Assembly: GCA_037178855.1 (NCBI GenBank)
Contig: JASJZC010000002.1
Location: forward strand, 310,001 to 374,000
DNA from: Oscheius sp. JU75
Taxonomy: Eukaryota > Nematoda > Chromadorea > Rhabditida > Rhabditidae
DNA: 64,000 nt
Direction: 5' to 3'
In this document: piece after piece, positions 1 to 10,934 of the stretch
How positions within the stretch are numbered: position 1 is the stretch's first letter
How the letters are laid out: each line of letters opens with the position of its first letter
Notes under the pieces: model-generated
The model's database searches: none
Seen by the model: the letters and a program-made list of their open reading frames with translations, nothing else
Told to the model about the DNA's origin: nothing
Position numbers and translations under genes: made by a program

Positions 1-83
1 GTTGAATCTAAACTTTGGAACTATCTCGGTCTGTCGTAACTTTTGTTCACAAACATTTCTCCCTAGCCCGTCAGTCTGACTGT

Positions 84-157
84 AGCCCGCATGGGGAATC
101 GAGTCCGAACCCAGGTTTGGGTTTTTTTCATAGCCGGTGCTAACCGACTGAGCCATT
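84..157 (-). repeat. tRNA-like segment (A-box/B-box-like)
   Basis: On the minus strand the order is TGGCTCAGTCGGTTAGC (D-arm/A-box-like), then about 20 nt, then GGGTTCGGACTCGATTCCCC (T-arm/B-box-like) ending in GCGGGCT. It does not fold into a full cloverleaf by eye because the acceptor and anticodon arms do not pair. I read it as a tRNA-derived repeat, not a functional tRNA gene. Confidence 0.4.
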
Positions 158-444
158 TAGATGCAAGAGACCAAGGATTCGACGTCGCCCGACACCATTA
201 CATTTAGTTTTTCTAGGCGAGTACGAATATGCAATAATATTTAGAGTTATTTTTAATTTAGAAAAATTGGCTTTTGTTGGGAACAGATTATATAGGAAAG
301 GAGTTAGTGTGTTAGCCCGTCCTATCTGGCAGGTTAGACAACGTTGAGAACGGACAGTATTTGAATCGCATTCTGTAGAACTGATTTCTAACCGCAAAAT
401 ATTGATTTTCGACCTTTGTTTCAAGCAAAGACGTAAAAACTGAC

Positions 445-2730
445 CACCGTATTCGAGCTGCGAGCTATCCGCTCGAAATCATCATCCAGTCGCAGCCCGC
501 GGTGCAAAAAGCCGGCTCTCTCGTCGCAGAACTAAATTTTTGTGTTATTCTAAAAACAAAACGTGAGAAACCTGTAGTAAGCACTGAGATTGATAGTAAT
601 CGTTGCCGGTAATCTGGTGGAACTGGTCCGAATCCCACATGTCTTGTCCGGTGGGCTCGTCGTTAGCGAAACCCTTCCAATACTGGCCGAAGATCATCGC
701 GGTAGCCTCGAGAAAGCGTATCGGATATTCCGCGTCATTTTCCTGGAGAGTCTTGCGTAGGAATTGGCCCGCAGCTTCCGGGAGGCGATCCAGCTCGGAG
801 CTGGTGAATTCGGGCTTGTCCAGGTCCACAATTACCACGTCGCCGACCTCTTGAAGTGTCTAAAATTGCAAGAAGTTAGGCATATTTGTTCGGAAAAGGG
901 TATCTTTGTAAAAGTCGAGCATTTTGGAGTGGTTTGACCCTATTTTATACTCGGATCTGCAAGATTAACTTTATCTAAATGAACTTCTTTGGGTATTAAC
1001 CCTCCCGATTAGTAGTTTCTCGATTTCAGTCGTCTTTCAAAGGGACGGTTTAGTTGCGGGTGGACGATGTAACTTTACTCTACGACAGGTATCTTTCCGA
1101 TTTTTGATATTCGACCCGGATCGTGTACCACATCCCCTGCATTTGTCCGGTGCCGTTAGAAAGGTTATCAAAAATGGTGGTGCTTCCCAGATTTTCAGCT
1201 GCGTTCAGAGAGAAGATCGCGGCGGGATCCGGCTGCTACAAAAGCGCGCTGTTTACTAGCAATATTAGTGTTTCTATAACCTCACCAAAAAGAAAAAAGA
1301 TCTTTCTAGAAAGATCTTTGAATTTTTCGACCAGTAGTTTCTCTATTTATGTCATCTTTTGCACACTTTTCAGGTAAGGAAACTGGTCTAACCGTTACGT
1401 CGGCTACCTGCTTCGGCAGTCCAATGATGTACGGCGAGGGACTACACGTCATGGTGATCATCTTGGTTGGCAGGATTGGGATTAGTGCGTGCTGCCTGTA
1501 AAACATACTTTTAACAAGACTCTGCCAGCTTATCTAGGGAAGAAAATATTCAAAACCTACCAATGGATGGGATAGGTGAGCTCGGCCACGGCCTGGACAC
1601 ATGCACTGAGTCGACTGAGCATAGTGCTCGTGAGCAGGATTCGTCTCTCGCGCAGTAGGCTACCGTAGAGGGCGAGGAGGATCTTTCGCGGGAGGCAGGC
1701 AGCAAGCTTCTGGACATTTCGGCTCTTCGGGGAAGGGACGCGCGGGACGAGGAAGGGAGTACGGAAGGTGAGCTAAAAAGAGTGGGGGGTTAGACGAAGG
1801 TTTCGAATATTTTTAGCATGGAAAATCGCGTATCTGTCTGTCTGAAGTAGTCTGAGGCATTCGTCTTAGGCTCGGGCCGGGCCGATTGCATCCTCGGATT
1901 TGGACCGGGAAATCAGCCAACTACGGGTCAAGGTTACATTTTAACTTTGCAATGTTCTGCAAAGTTATAGAGTAGGACAAATGCTACAACTTTGCAGAAG
2001 ATCGCAAAATGAAAAAATGCAACCATAACCCCGATCCCTAAGGGTTTGGAAGCGAGTCACCCGGCTCCGGCTATACAGTACCAAATTTGGCATCATCCAA
2101 AACAGCATGTCAGATTCTCTACTCTGACAGAAACATGTCAAATAAACCAAGAAAGCTCACCCGATTGGTGATGGTGACCGTCTCTCCAGGCTTCGGCAGT
2201 TCTGCAGCGTAGATTCGGCTCAAGTAGGTCTCCATTAGCTGCCGATCATGACCTATACCGGCTATTTCATTCAGTGCCGGGAAGAAAAAGTGGTCCACGG
2301 CAAAGCCGCTGAAATCTCATGTCTCCCTGACGGGAAAACAAGGAGAAAACTCACGTCTCAAAGCAAAGAACTGTTTTTCTCGAGGGCGTGTATCTGCAGT
2401 AGCCGTAGGTCAGTCTTGCCTTGCTGTCCGTCTTGATGAAGGTGAAGCGGCTGATCCGAGCTGGCATGCTGCAAAAGATGGAGATTTCTAAGTGAAAATC
2501 ACGAAAAAAACTGACTCTTCGGCGCTGCCAGTCGGGAAGACGAACTGTTTGGCCTGCACGTCTTCACATCCGGCCGGGTAGACGTATTGAAAACCAGAAT
2601 CGGCGTCGATTTCCATGAATACGTCGAAGATCTGCGTCATGTCTGTTCTAAAATCATAAAATTGATCGGAAGTGGATAGACCAGCTGACCTTCGACGCGA
2701 CGATGTGAAGAGCTCGTTGTACATGGCCAT
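445..2730 (-). CDS. rme-4: DENN-domain protein, DENND1/RME-4 (connecdenn) type, probably partial
   Basis: DENND1 proteins are guanine-nucleotide exchange factors for Rab35 that act in clathrin-dependent endocytosis and recycling. Exons read on the minus strand are 2690-2730, 2516-2647, 2355-2468, 2161-2308, 1561-1772, 1408-1495, 572-859 and 445-531. All have GT/AG borders and the phases join. Visible DENN signatures are FTFIKTDSKARLTYGYCRYT in the upstream part, LLALYGSLLRERRILL followed by YPIHWQHALIPILP in the core, and DVVIVDLD then FLEATAMIFGQYWKG downstream. FCDERAGFLHRG at 445-531 matches the dDENN part. The start at 2730 follows an acceptor-like TTTTCCAG, so a trans-spliced leader is possible. 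No stop was found after 445, so further exons probably lie beyond the left edge. Family assignment is from memory of DENND1 sequences. The Rab specificity is inferred. Confidence 0.8.
1296..1319. repeat. 24-bp perfect palindrome in a DENN-gene intron
   Basis: The segment reads AAAGATCTTTCT followed at once by its exact reverse complement AGAAAGATCTTT. It lies in the intron between the exons ending at 1408 and starting at 859. It could form a hairpin in RNA or be a protein-binding palindrome. No function is visible. Confidence 0.6.
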
Positions 2731-3702
2731 TTGACTGACCTTTCTGGAAAAGAGTTTTGTTGGAACAGCTGTAGCCAATTAAGAAAAAAAGGAAAGAGAA
2801 TGAAAACTGGAAGGAAGCTGTTAATTTCGAGAACATGAGGTCAAGCCACGATGTTTTTCGGTCTAATTTTTGGCAAACACGGTTCGTTCTTGACCAAAAG
2901 TAAACAGCCTTGCATGTGAGAGGAACCAAAAATCTAGCACCAGAGTCATGACATTTAAAGAGAAGTCATAGGGAGATTTTAGGCACGGGAAGGTGAATTT
3001 TCGGGTCTAAAATGAACATGCCGCTTGCTCTATGTGATGGTAATGCGTTAGCAACTTTCCGACAAGAAAAATAAATAAGAGAGCAGAAATTCAGAGAGAA
3101 AATAGGGAGGTGGGAGAAGAAGGCAAGACAATTCTGTCGCGAGCACAAAAATTGTGCGTCGACGACAAAGTGCGTCGACGCAAACTTGCGTACGTTTTGA
3201 AAAGTCCCTGGAGAGATGATTTTGACCACATTTTTGCACGAATTTCTTTCAATAGACCAATGTTTTTGTTGGAAAACTGTTGTGAACAGTCTTAGGGTCA
3301 CAATGATCCCAAAAATCTAGCCTAAAATTTTAGAAGAGGGAAAGCGCAGTGGAGAAGAAAACAAACACTTATGTTTTCTAAAAAAAAAACTTTCACAGCT
3401 CCGTGTGAGGGAGATTGAAAACAAAAATATTGTTCAAATATATTGTAAATACGAGGAGCAATAAGGGGAGGATTGAGGGCAACACTGCCAGTGTTTACGC
3501 TAAACTATCCCATGCACTACCTCCAGTCACTGAATCAGACTGTCAGCCGACTGACCGCTGGTCTGGCTCGAGTCAGCCAGCGAAATACACACGAAACAGG
3601 GAGCATGGGGCTGGAAAATGGGACACAGAGAGACAGAGAGAGAGAGATGACATTTGATCGTTCACCGATTTCTTCACAGACACAACAGGGAGTCCCGTAG
3701 AT
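2731..3702. other. Intergenic, no gene seen
   Basis: This lies between the DENN gene start and the 3' end of the GPCR gene. Near 3153-3183 GTGCGTCGACG occurs twice within about 20 nt. A short CAGAGAGACAGAGAG run sits near 3628. I see no exon-like reading frame with splice borders. Confidence 0.5.
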
Positions 3703-5202
3703 TTATTTCCTGTTCATCAATGGAGAAATGGAATTTCTATGCAGGGAACTTCGATGCTTCGCCAGGGGAGTATTGGAAACAGTCGTCACTTGGATCACAG
3801 CAGCTCCAGGCTTCTCGGTCCGGAAGCCAAGAAGATACAACAGTTGCTGCCTAAGTTCCGGTCGGAAAGTCATGTTGATCATGGTGTTCGTCACCGAGAG
3901 AAAGCTCAACTTTGTGTATTTCCAAACTACAAGATGACATACCCAGGCATCCCATAGGTTATAGACACGACCACGTTACTGTAGCTCCCAAGGTTCCAGC
4001 TGGTCATGAGCATAATGTAGGAAGAAGAGCCTATGAGGAGGATCGAGCTGCCGGATATGGCTAGCATTAGTCCAATTCTCGAGTCTTTCGATCGCTGGGT
4101 CGAATATTTCTTAACAATGGTAAAAATACGGTGAAGTGTCAAAATTCTAAACATACTCGTGTTTTGAACTTTATGACCAAGAGACAAGTGAAAGATATCA
4201 CGTAGACGGCCACAATGGCAATAAAATGATAGGTTGAATACCATTGAGCAGTACTGGATATAATCGGACACATCTGATTCTTGATTACGCGGCTACGTTC
4301 TTTACCCGAGGCTGAGAAGCCCGCAACTATGACCGAGGTCTGAAAATGGAGCTTACTGGAAGGAGTAGTTAAACTTACAAATCCAGCCAATGGAACCGTG
4401 GACAGCAGGAAAAGTTTGTACTTCCCCATAAAAATACGATTGTAGAGTGACGGTCTCATAACGGCAAAGATTCGTTCGATGGAAATTAGTAGAACGCAGT
4501 AGCCGGGTAGTTCAGTGCCCAGGATCAGGGAATGGGGCCAGAAGCGCTTAAGGCAAGATTGGTTGTGGGGTCAAAATTTGTAGGAACCTTGAAGAAGCAC
4601 TCATTCACAGTCATGGGGTTGTTCGCATAACCTCCCAGTAGTGCCATCCCGCGACCGACTCCGACCAGAATGTAGCTGATTCCTAAATGTTACATTTTTT
4701 CTAAAGATACAAGCCTGGCTATGCGACAAAAGCAAATTTTTAGAATGCATCCAAAGTTTTGCCAAGTACTGGACAACACTGGACAGCACAACTTCTGGAC
4801 AATACAATTGGTTCGTTTAGGTTTTCGTACTTACGGACGAACAGACAGACAACGTTGCGTTTGACTAGGTTGCTTAGCAGAGTGATTGTCAAAAACTAAC
4901 CGTTTACAAATTCCCCAAAATCCAAAGCGCAGAAATACAGATATTTTCTGAGCAGAAGCTTGTTTGAGAAGTAGACTGATAGATTCAGCGAGTTGCAGCA
5001 CATTGAAATTGTTCCTGAAAACATATAAGTTGTACCAGAAGATCGATGCTTGCGTGCTCAAGCAGGAGGTCGCACCACGAAATCAGATGGGTTACGGCAT
5101 CGACCACACAAAACTTTTTGCAAATATTTTACCTAGTGTAACGTAGAGAATACACATGAATAGAGTTGAACCGTAATCCAGGACGAGGTCTCCCATTTGC
5201 AT
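3703..5202 (-). CDS. Serpentine (7TM) receptor, Srsx-like chemoreceptor
   Basis: A nematode seven-transmembrane receptor, probably a chemosensory or orphan peptide-type GPCR of the Srsx-like group. The start codon at 5202 opens MQMGDLVLDYG, followed by a hydrophobic first segment LFMCILYVTL. Later exons give ISYILVGVGRGMALLGGYAN, then LPGYCVLLISIERIFAVMRP. The latter is TM3 with ERI/FAVMRP in place of DRY/F. TM4 is YKLFLLSTVPLAGFVSL and TM5 is STYHFIAIVAVYVISFTCLL. TM6/7 include MLAISGSSILLIGSSSYIML and FLSVTNTMINMTFRPELR, the latter corresponding to the NPxxY region and helix 8. The protein ends PLMNRK, stop at 3703. Exon borders were not all fixed. Family assignment is by motif pattern only. 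Srsx is preferred over Srw or Srv but not proven. Confidence 0.7.
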
Positions 5203-6405
5203 ACAACCTGTGATTTTCGCTCGAAATTGTACGAACGATTAACTTAGGAGAAACTGAAAACAACTAGGATTGATGCGGAAAGAAGTTCCTGGCAGTTAGG
5301 GAAGTTGTAAGCAAAAGGCCAAATTTTGTGTCGAACTGATTGATTCACAAAAATGTTCTATAGTAATGACAGTCTGGTTTTCTAGTGGAAGCAAAATGTG
5401 TCTCTCGCGGCATCACACATTACTTTCTCTGTTTGTCACCACCACTTCTTTGATGAATGGCTCAAAAAATTTAATTACAATACAATTCATTTATGCGCTT
5501 TCATAAGCTGCAATTGACACAGGATGATGTCAAAAAAACACAGGTAAAAGAGGGTACAGGTAAGCTATGACTGTCCCTCTGTCTCTATGTCTCTGTGCTC
5601 TGTCCCTATGTCTCTGAGTCTCTCTGTCGAGTCAGTTAGAATTTAAGTAAACTTTACTCCAGCCACAGTAGATCGACAGGACATGAATTGACGGACAGGT
5701 TGGACTTAAAATGGAATTATGGGTTGACAGAAGGTACAATAATTGACTGAAGATTCAACAGATGAGAGAATATATCACTTGAACTCCACTCAAAATTGTA
5801 CGTATGTCTGAAGCCACTATTGTTAACTAGGGTCAATAACTTTGTGCCACGACCAAGTGCTGGCAAGTATGTTTGAGGGATAGCATCTTTGTGAGAACAT
5901 TGATATTATGACTGCAGAGAGACTTGCGGACAGACCGAGAATATTCGAAGGTAGAAGGGCAGGAATCAAACAGGAGAAGGGGGTTATAACAGAATCTTTT
6001 GCCTTGAGGAGCTATCCAAATTGGGAAGACCTTTCCAACCAATATGCTAACTCGTTTAGCTGGAAAAAGAACAGGGTTCAAGCAGGTCCCGCAAAGTGAG
6101 ATGCTATGTGATGATAAAAAGTTACTGAATGGAACCTAATATCCGCTATTCATAAATTTTATAATTAGGGTCACTTCAGGGCAAAAGTGTTCTGTGCTCA
6201 CGTCAAAGAAGCTCCGAAAGTGGCTTAACCAGGAAACATGTGGTTAATTTAAACAATTTTTCCGGGAGAGGCGAGAGAGAGGAAGCTGATTGAGCTTTCA
6301 ATCAGACCAATTTCCTGGATCTTTTCTTCAGTTGGAAGTGTCAATGCAAATCTTTATAACAGGTTGACATGGAAAGGATCAATACATCAAATTTAAAATC
6401 GGATC
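5203..6405. other. Intergenic, simple-sequence tract
   Basis: No gene is visible. About 5571-5632 is a run of CTCTGTCTCTATGTCTCTGTG-type units, one member of the GACAGAGA-like family seen across the window. The rest is unremarkable AT-rich sequence. Confidence 0.5.
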
Positions 6406-7661
6406 CTAGGATTTTTTTGAATAGAGCCCGTACTTCTTGATGTAGTTGATGACACCGTCCTCGACAGCATACTTTAAAGGTTTCCCTTCGGCGATGGCAG
6501 CCCGGATCCTTGTGGAAGAGATCACGTTCGGACAGACGTCTTCTTCAATCTCCTGAAAATAGCAAGATTGTAGACACTAATCATTCAACTTAGTACGATT
6601 TCGTTTTGCAAAAATTTTTGTTTCGTCGACCAAAGCCAGTATTCCCTTTTACAAGGAATGCAACAAGCGCTGTGCAATTCGCCCTAGGAAAAAAAGAGCA
6701 AAAATGATTGCATAGCGAAATCGAAGATAACGTCTAGAATCAGGTTTTTTTTGCTATGGTGAAGTCCAATTTTTGAAATGGAGTACTGTTCAAACACATC
6801 CCTTGTAAGGGTTGGGGCGCGAGGAGACAAAGAGTCACTTTTTTTTTGTAAAGAATCATTCTGGACAGATTTTAGAGCTGTGAGTAAGAATATGCCATCT
6901 TATTTAGAGTATTTAGTGTCGGAACAAAGTTACAAAGTTTTAGCGAAATAGTTGGTGTATTGCTGAGAGGTGCCACACGAACCACATGGGTTCGATCCCC
7001 GTCAGTGACAAACTTTTTCAACAAGGCTGTTTGAGAAGACAACGGCATGGAAAAAGTTCACAAGATTAGAAGTCGGCTAGTTTATAAGAGCCTTAGCCAA
7101 CCAATCTCTTAGACTCACCACAAGATACGATACGAGTTCCCTTAGAAAGTCAATCCCCTCCAAAATGACATGAGGACGAGCTCCTTCCCTGACCAGACAG
7201 ACGACTCCATGACTCGTGAGAATGTCCACCAGGTCTTCCTTCTTCCACAGCTCTTCTCCATTAGGCAGGACTCTTTTGAAGGATTCCACGATGTCGGTTC
7301 CGGCCACGAGAACCACTTTCACGTCGCTGCCAAATCGTTCCCTAGCCAGCTTTGTGTGATACTGAAGCGCCGCCAAGGTCCTAGTCCAGGTAGGCTTCAT
7401 AGCTTCCCAGGGGTCACTAATGATCCAGTCGGAGCTACTCGTGGCTAATGTCAACATGTTGATCCGGTGTTCGGCAGAAACCAGCCCAGCTTTTCTGTAA
7501 CCATCGGACACGGGACTCATGATCCCCTGTAGCACAGAGATACCATGCTTCGTTTCTAGAGCGTGCTTGGCCAACTCCATCATTCGCAAGTGCATAAATG
7601 TGGGTGGGTTGAAAGAGCCGCACGCTAGCAGCACCACTCGACTGCCGGGGGCTGGAACCAT
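6406..7661 (-). CDS. Nicotinamide-mononucleotide adenylyltransferase (NMNAT)
   Basis: Makes NAD+ from NMN and ATP (or NaAD from NaMN), the last step of NAD synthesis. There are two exons, 7119-7661 (181 codons) and 6406-6552 (49 codons including TAG), joined in phase 0 with donor GTGAGT and acceptor TTTTCAG. The protein has 229 residues, close to the compact NMNAT size. Near residue 12 the sequence VVLLACGSFNPPTFMHLR carries the nucleotidyltransferase G-F-P and HxxH/HLR-type ATP site. VVLVAGTDIVESF follows centrally. PNVISSTRIRAAI near residue 187 is the ISSTxxR nucleotide-binding motif, and the end INYIKKYGLYSKKS matches the family C-terminus. C. elegans has two NMNAT genes and I cannot say which this corresponds to. 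The start is well placed relative to the conserved VVLLACGSFNP. Confidence 0.93.
6986..7016 (+). repeat. tRNA T-arm-like segment
   Basis: CATGGGTTCGATCCCCGTCA is followed by GTGACAAACTTTTT. It resembles a tRNA T-arm with B-box plus a T-run. The upstream half has only a weak A-box (TGCTGAGAGGTGCC). It is listed with the other tRNA-like segments. Confidence 0.3.
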
Positions 7662-7906
7662 ACTGGAAAATACTTGTTTGTGGAGAAAATGGTCGAAAAG
7701 GTGACAAAATCGATTTTTAGATAAGTGAAGAGAAATGTTGTGAAAGTCGACGCTTTTTGGTTTTATCCTTCCGAAAATTGCGGAAACAGTTTTTAAAATG
7801 GGAAGACAGTCGTGGAAATTATTGTCAGGTTTTGGGAAAAGAATATTGTGAGAGCCGAGAGTGGGTAGTTGAGTTTCAGCTTATTCATGCAGATGAAAAG
7901 ATCGAA

Positions 7907-7945
7907 AAATCTGTTTTCAGTTCCCCAAAACGGCCAACAGGGCTG
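7907..7945 (+). repeat. 39-nt inverted copy of the 8446-8484 splice-acceptor/exon-2 segment
   Basis: This segment (beginning AAATCTGTTTTCAGTTCC) is identical over 39 nt to the minus-strand sequence of 8446-8484. That sequence contains the acceptor of intron 1 and the start of exon 2 of the secreted-protein gene at 8185-8938. No gene is visible around this copy. Confidence 0.85.
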
Positions 7946-8184
7946 AAAAAAAAGCCTGCGTACCGACGCACTTTTGCGTACACGTACTAGCAACAATTTT
8001 CGCCCCCGAAATGCCAAGGTCTAGTATGCATTTCCTCATAGAAGGTGGTTCATTCAATGATTTAAAGCGTGATAATGATCAAATAGAACAAAGCTTTTAA
8101 AAAAGCGTTTATTTTTGAACTCTTCGCAAGATGAAAGGCGTAAATGAGAAATGGAAGAAGCTAATTCAACCCCTATTGAGCAGC

Positions 8185-8938
8185 TCAATGGTGACGGTTC
8201 GGACGGAACTTAAAGTTTCTGACACCACGGGCAGTGATCACACTGTCCCAGTCATCGTCACTGGCCAGAGAAGCTACGGCGCCTGAAAGAACAAAGCTTA
8301 TAAGCAAAATTTTTGCAAATCACCATTTCCAGAGAGCCCATTAGCATTTCCGCCGAAGACACCCTGAGACTGACCGCTGAAACCGTTGCGAGGGACGGAA
8401 TTGAAGGTGTTAGGGATGTTGTTGAAGCCGTTCTGCTGACCGTTCCAGCCCTGTTGGCCGTTTTGGGGAACTGAAAACAGATTTATCAAGCTGTTGTGTC
8501 CAACACACTCTAAATGAATAAATAGCAGAGTGCGAATTGTCTTTCCGGCCCTTTTTCTTTCTTTTCGCAGGTCGCTTTTTTAAATAATAAGTTAATATAT
8601 TGGATTTGGGGCTGTTTAAAAAAAAGAGAAACATGAAAGAAATGAGGAGACGTTGGCGGAAAGGGTTAGAATGAATCCCAAGATGGTAGGCAAGGTAGAA
8701 GCTGCTCGGAACTACAGTAGCTATCGTGACGGGACCTATCAGCGGGAATCTAGATTGCGCACACATTCAAATAGTGCACGAGCTGTTTCGAAAACGAAAA
8801 CTTACCGTAAACAGGCGAGAACTGATTAGGAAGAGGATTTCCGTAGGATTGAGCAGCCGGGGCAGCTTGTGGAGCTGGAGCGTAACCGACTCCCAGAGCT
8901 ACAGCTACAAGAGCGAAGAGGAGAACAAGAGACCGCAT
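8185..8938 (-). CDS. Small secreted Gly/Asn/Gln-rich protein
   Basis: There are three exons: 8806-8938, 8324-8470 and 8185-8282 (378 nt, 125 residues, phases join). The first 17 residues, MRSLVLLFALVAVALGV, form a clear signal peptide. They are followed by an Ala/Pro-rich stretch (YAPAPQAAPAAQSYG). The middle exon is a low-complexity Gly/Asn/Gln repeat region with units such as GWNGQQNGFNN and GFSGQSQGVFGGNANG. The C-terminus changes character to SDDDWDSVITARGVRNF and a basic end, RPNRHH. I do not recognise a family. Cuticle-associated, eggshell or antimicrobial-like secreted worm peptides have similar composition, but that is only a guess. A TATA-like run, GCTATATTTATAGGC on the plus strand, lies about 25 nt upstream of the start codon. 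The 39 nt covering its exon-2 acceptor are duplicated in inverted orientation at 7907-7945. Confidence 0.8.
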
Positions 8939-9778
8939 GTTTGGGTATGAGAAATACTGGCAAGCAAGCTATATTTATAGGCTACGAGACACGTTTTGTA
9001 AACGACCTCAGAGCTTATTGCTGGCAAAAAACGCGCGTCTACAATGGAGGTGAGGGAAAGAGGATCAGGGGAGGCAGACGACCAAGGCCAGAATGGAACG
9101 GACAAGGGGATCAGTCAACTACAAGGACGAGAGAGAAGAGGAGAACGAGAAGGTGTTTGAACAGTTGCCATTCAAAAGAAGCGTGTTGGTAAACAGGATT
9201 ACAATTGGATGAATATGTATTTTTCAGCAAAATGTCATTTCACACGCGTTTCATCTCGCTAGTTGCGAATGATCACGTAAATTAATGGAACTTACAGTTT
9301 GAAGATACAACATAATATGAACAACTTTAAGTTTCTACTCACTCAGCTTAACTAATAGCAGAATTGAAAATTTGGGTCGTAACAAATGTTCAGAAAAAGC
9401 TTCTGAACATTACCATCAGCGCGTTCTTTTCAGTTACGCCTTAATTTGTGCGATGTGGGAATGGTCACCTAAATATTAAAAACTTAGAGGTCCAATACTA
9501 AACTCGCAGCAGAAATACCTACCAAATGATCAGAAAAAAATATTACAAAAGACCACCATCGCAATTTTTAACTTGAGCCTTAATTCGTAAACTGACCCCA
9601 ACTACAATTCTCGCATGTCTGTAGCTTCTTCATTGTCCAAAATCTTGGTAATAACCCTCTGCAAAATTGACTCCCACTTTTACAAACCAATTTTACTGTA
9701 TTGTCTTCCCACGCTGCTAATCCGCAACTCTGGCGTTGACTATAATTTCTACCATTCCGAGACAGCATTATCGTGGCC
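8939..9778. other. Intergenic between divergent secreted-protein genes
   Basis: AT-rich spacer between the starts of the genes at 8185-8938 (-) and 9779-10209 (+). A TATA-like element lies near 8968. No exon is seen. Confidence 0.5.
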
Positions 9779-10209
9779 ATGAAGCTTCTACTCCTTCTCA
9801 GCCTTCTTGGTGCCTTCTCCTGTCAAGGAAAGCCAGAAGTGGAAAGCGCCACTGTCTCCTACAGTATCTCTACGGCTGATTTTTCAAAATTATTGAAGGC
9901 CATGATAGCGGATGGGGGAGGACGGTCGCTTCGGATTGAGAGGATCCAAGGGATACATTCAAGGTCTGTTCAACAAGGTATGCATGTCCGATACCTGTGG
10001 ATAGCTTTAATTTAGTTCACCGACCCTGAGAAGGCTCTTCACGGCAAGACCGAAAAGTTCTACGCGACCTACGTCAGCTACAAGATCTGGAGCTCTCCTG
10101 AACTGCCCAAAAATACCATGCTTCGCTTCAAGCTGAGCATGCAGACAATTTCAACGGTTTTCGCATTCATTCTATCGACGTCGTGACTCTGACCGGAGAG
10201 GATGTTTAA
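9779..10209 (+). pseudogene. Small secreted protein gene with two apparent frame breaks
   Basis: The ATG at 9779 opens a strong signal peptide (MKLLLLLSLLGAFSC) and then STADFSKLLKAMIAD. Immediately after, at the G-run near 9913-9917, the frame that fits the rest of the gene is displaced by one base: GRFGLRGSKGYIQGLFNK. A 41-nt intron (donor GTATGC at 9977, acceptor TTTAG before 10017) leads into FTDPEKALHGKTEKFYATYV, which is in the displaced frame. A second change near 10139-10141 is needed to read ADNFNGFRIHSIDVVTLTG to a stop near 10209. Without it the frame stops at 10183. Removing one G and adding one base would restore one reading frame, so these may be assembly indels or a decaying gene. 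I do not recognise the family. Confidence 0.5.
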
Positions 10210-10568
10210 GTGATTGAAGTAAAAGAACCTGTATAATCTTTATATGACTACAACACCGACAATTTTACATAAACTATTGGGATAGGTACAAACTCTAGTA
10301 AAGACATGGGAGTAACTCAACTACCTGGGTACAGTACACCAACTTTAGGTAATAAATAGGGGCGACGTAGTTTATTATTGAGATCAGGTCAAGGCGAAAA
10401 TCTACTAAAATAACAAAGCTCGGAAAAATCCCAGGAAGTATGTGTACTTGGTCTACGCTTTAAAAAGACTGAAAGTTAATCGTTTTGCTGATTCTTAGTC
10501 ATGAGAAATTTTTTTTAGGAGTTTTAGATATTTCTGCATTATCGGACCCCTTTGAAGCGTGTCGTCTT

Positions 10569-10934
10569 TTACTTGGACCAGAGGAAGAAGACAACGACCA
10601 GGAGGAGAAGGAGAGCTCCCAGAATGATCATCATCTTCATGTTCTTCCACCAGTACTTGTTCTTCAGGGTGGCAGCAGACTTTTCGAACTGACTGGCGCC
10701 TTCCTGGAGGGCATCGGCACGATCGTCCAGACCGGAGAGCTTCTGATCACGCTCCAGAACCTAGAAAACATTGTACATACCATAGAAAATGCAAAACACC
10801 TTCTCGACATTAACTTTCATGATTCCGACGACCTCATCAACCTGAGCCTGGGTCTGCTGAAGACGCTTGTTGGCAGGTCGCGGTCCCTGGCTTCCACCCG
10901 GTCCAGCAGCTCCTGGGGCTCCTTGAGGCTCCAT
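10569..10934 (-). CDS. snb-1: Synaptobrevin / VAMP (v-SNARE)
   Basis: Vesicle SNARE that pairs with syntaxin and SNAP-25 to fuse synaptic vesicles with the plasma membrane. Two exons, 10800-10934 and 10569-10760, join in phase 0 to give 108 residues, about the length of C. elegans SNB-1. The N-terminus is Gly/Pro/Gln-rich ([16 protein letters not shown]). The SNARE motif starts [19 protein letters not shown] and continues [19 protein letters not shown] with the central zero-layer arginine (DDRA). [14 protein letters not shown] and [11 protein letters not shown] follow, then a single C-terminal membrane anchor of about 18 hydrophobic residues ending FLWSK. It is therefore a tail-anchored type IV protein. 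The intron is only 39 nt. Confidence 0.96.

Noticed and set aside
1561-1772. Apparent frameshift in exon 5 of the DENN gene
   Set aside because: On rereading the bases around 1681-1700 the exon stays in one frame (QKLAACLPRKILLALYG) and joins both neighbours in phase. The first impression was a reading slip.
7757-7990. 77-residue plus-strand open frame
   Set aside because: It covers the inverted 39-nt copy of an intron acceptor and has no start context, domain or splice partner.
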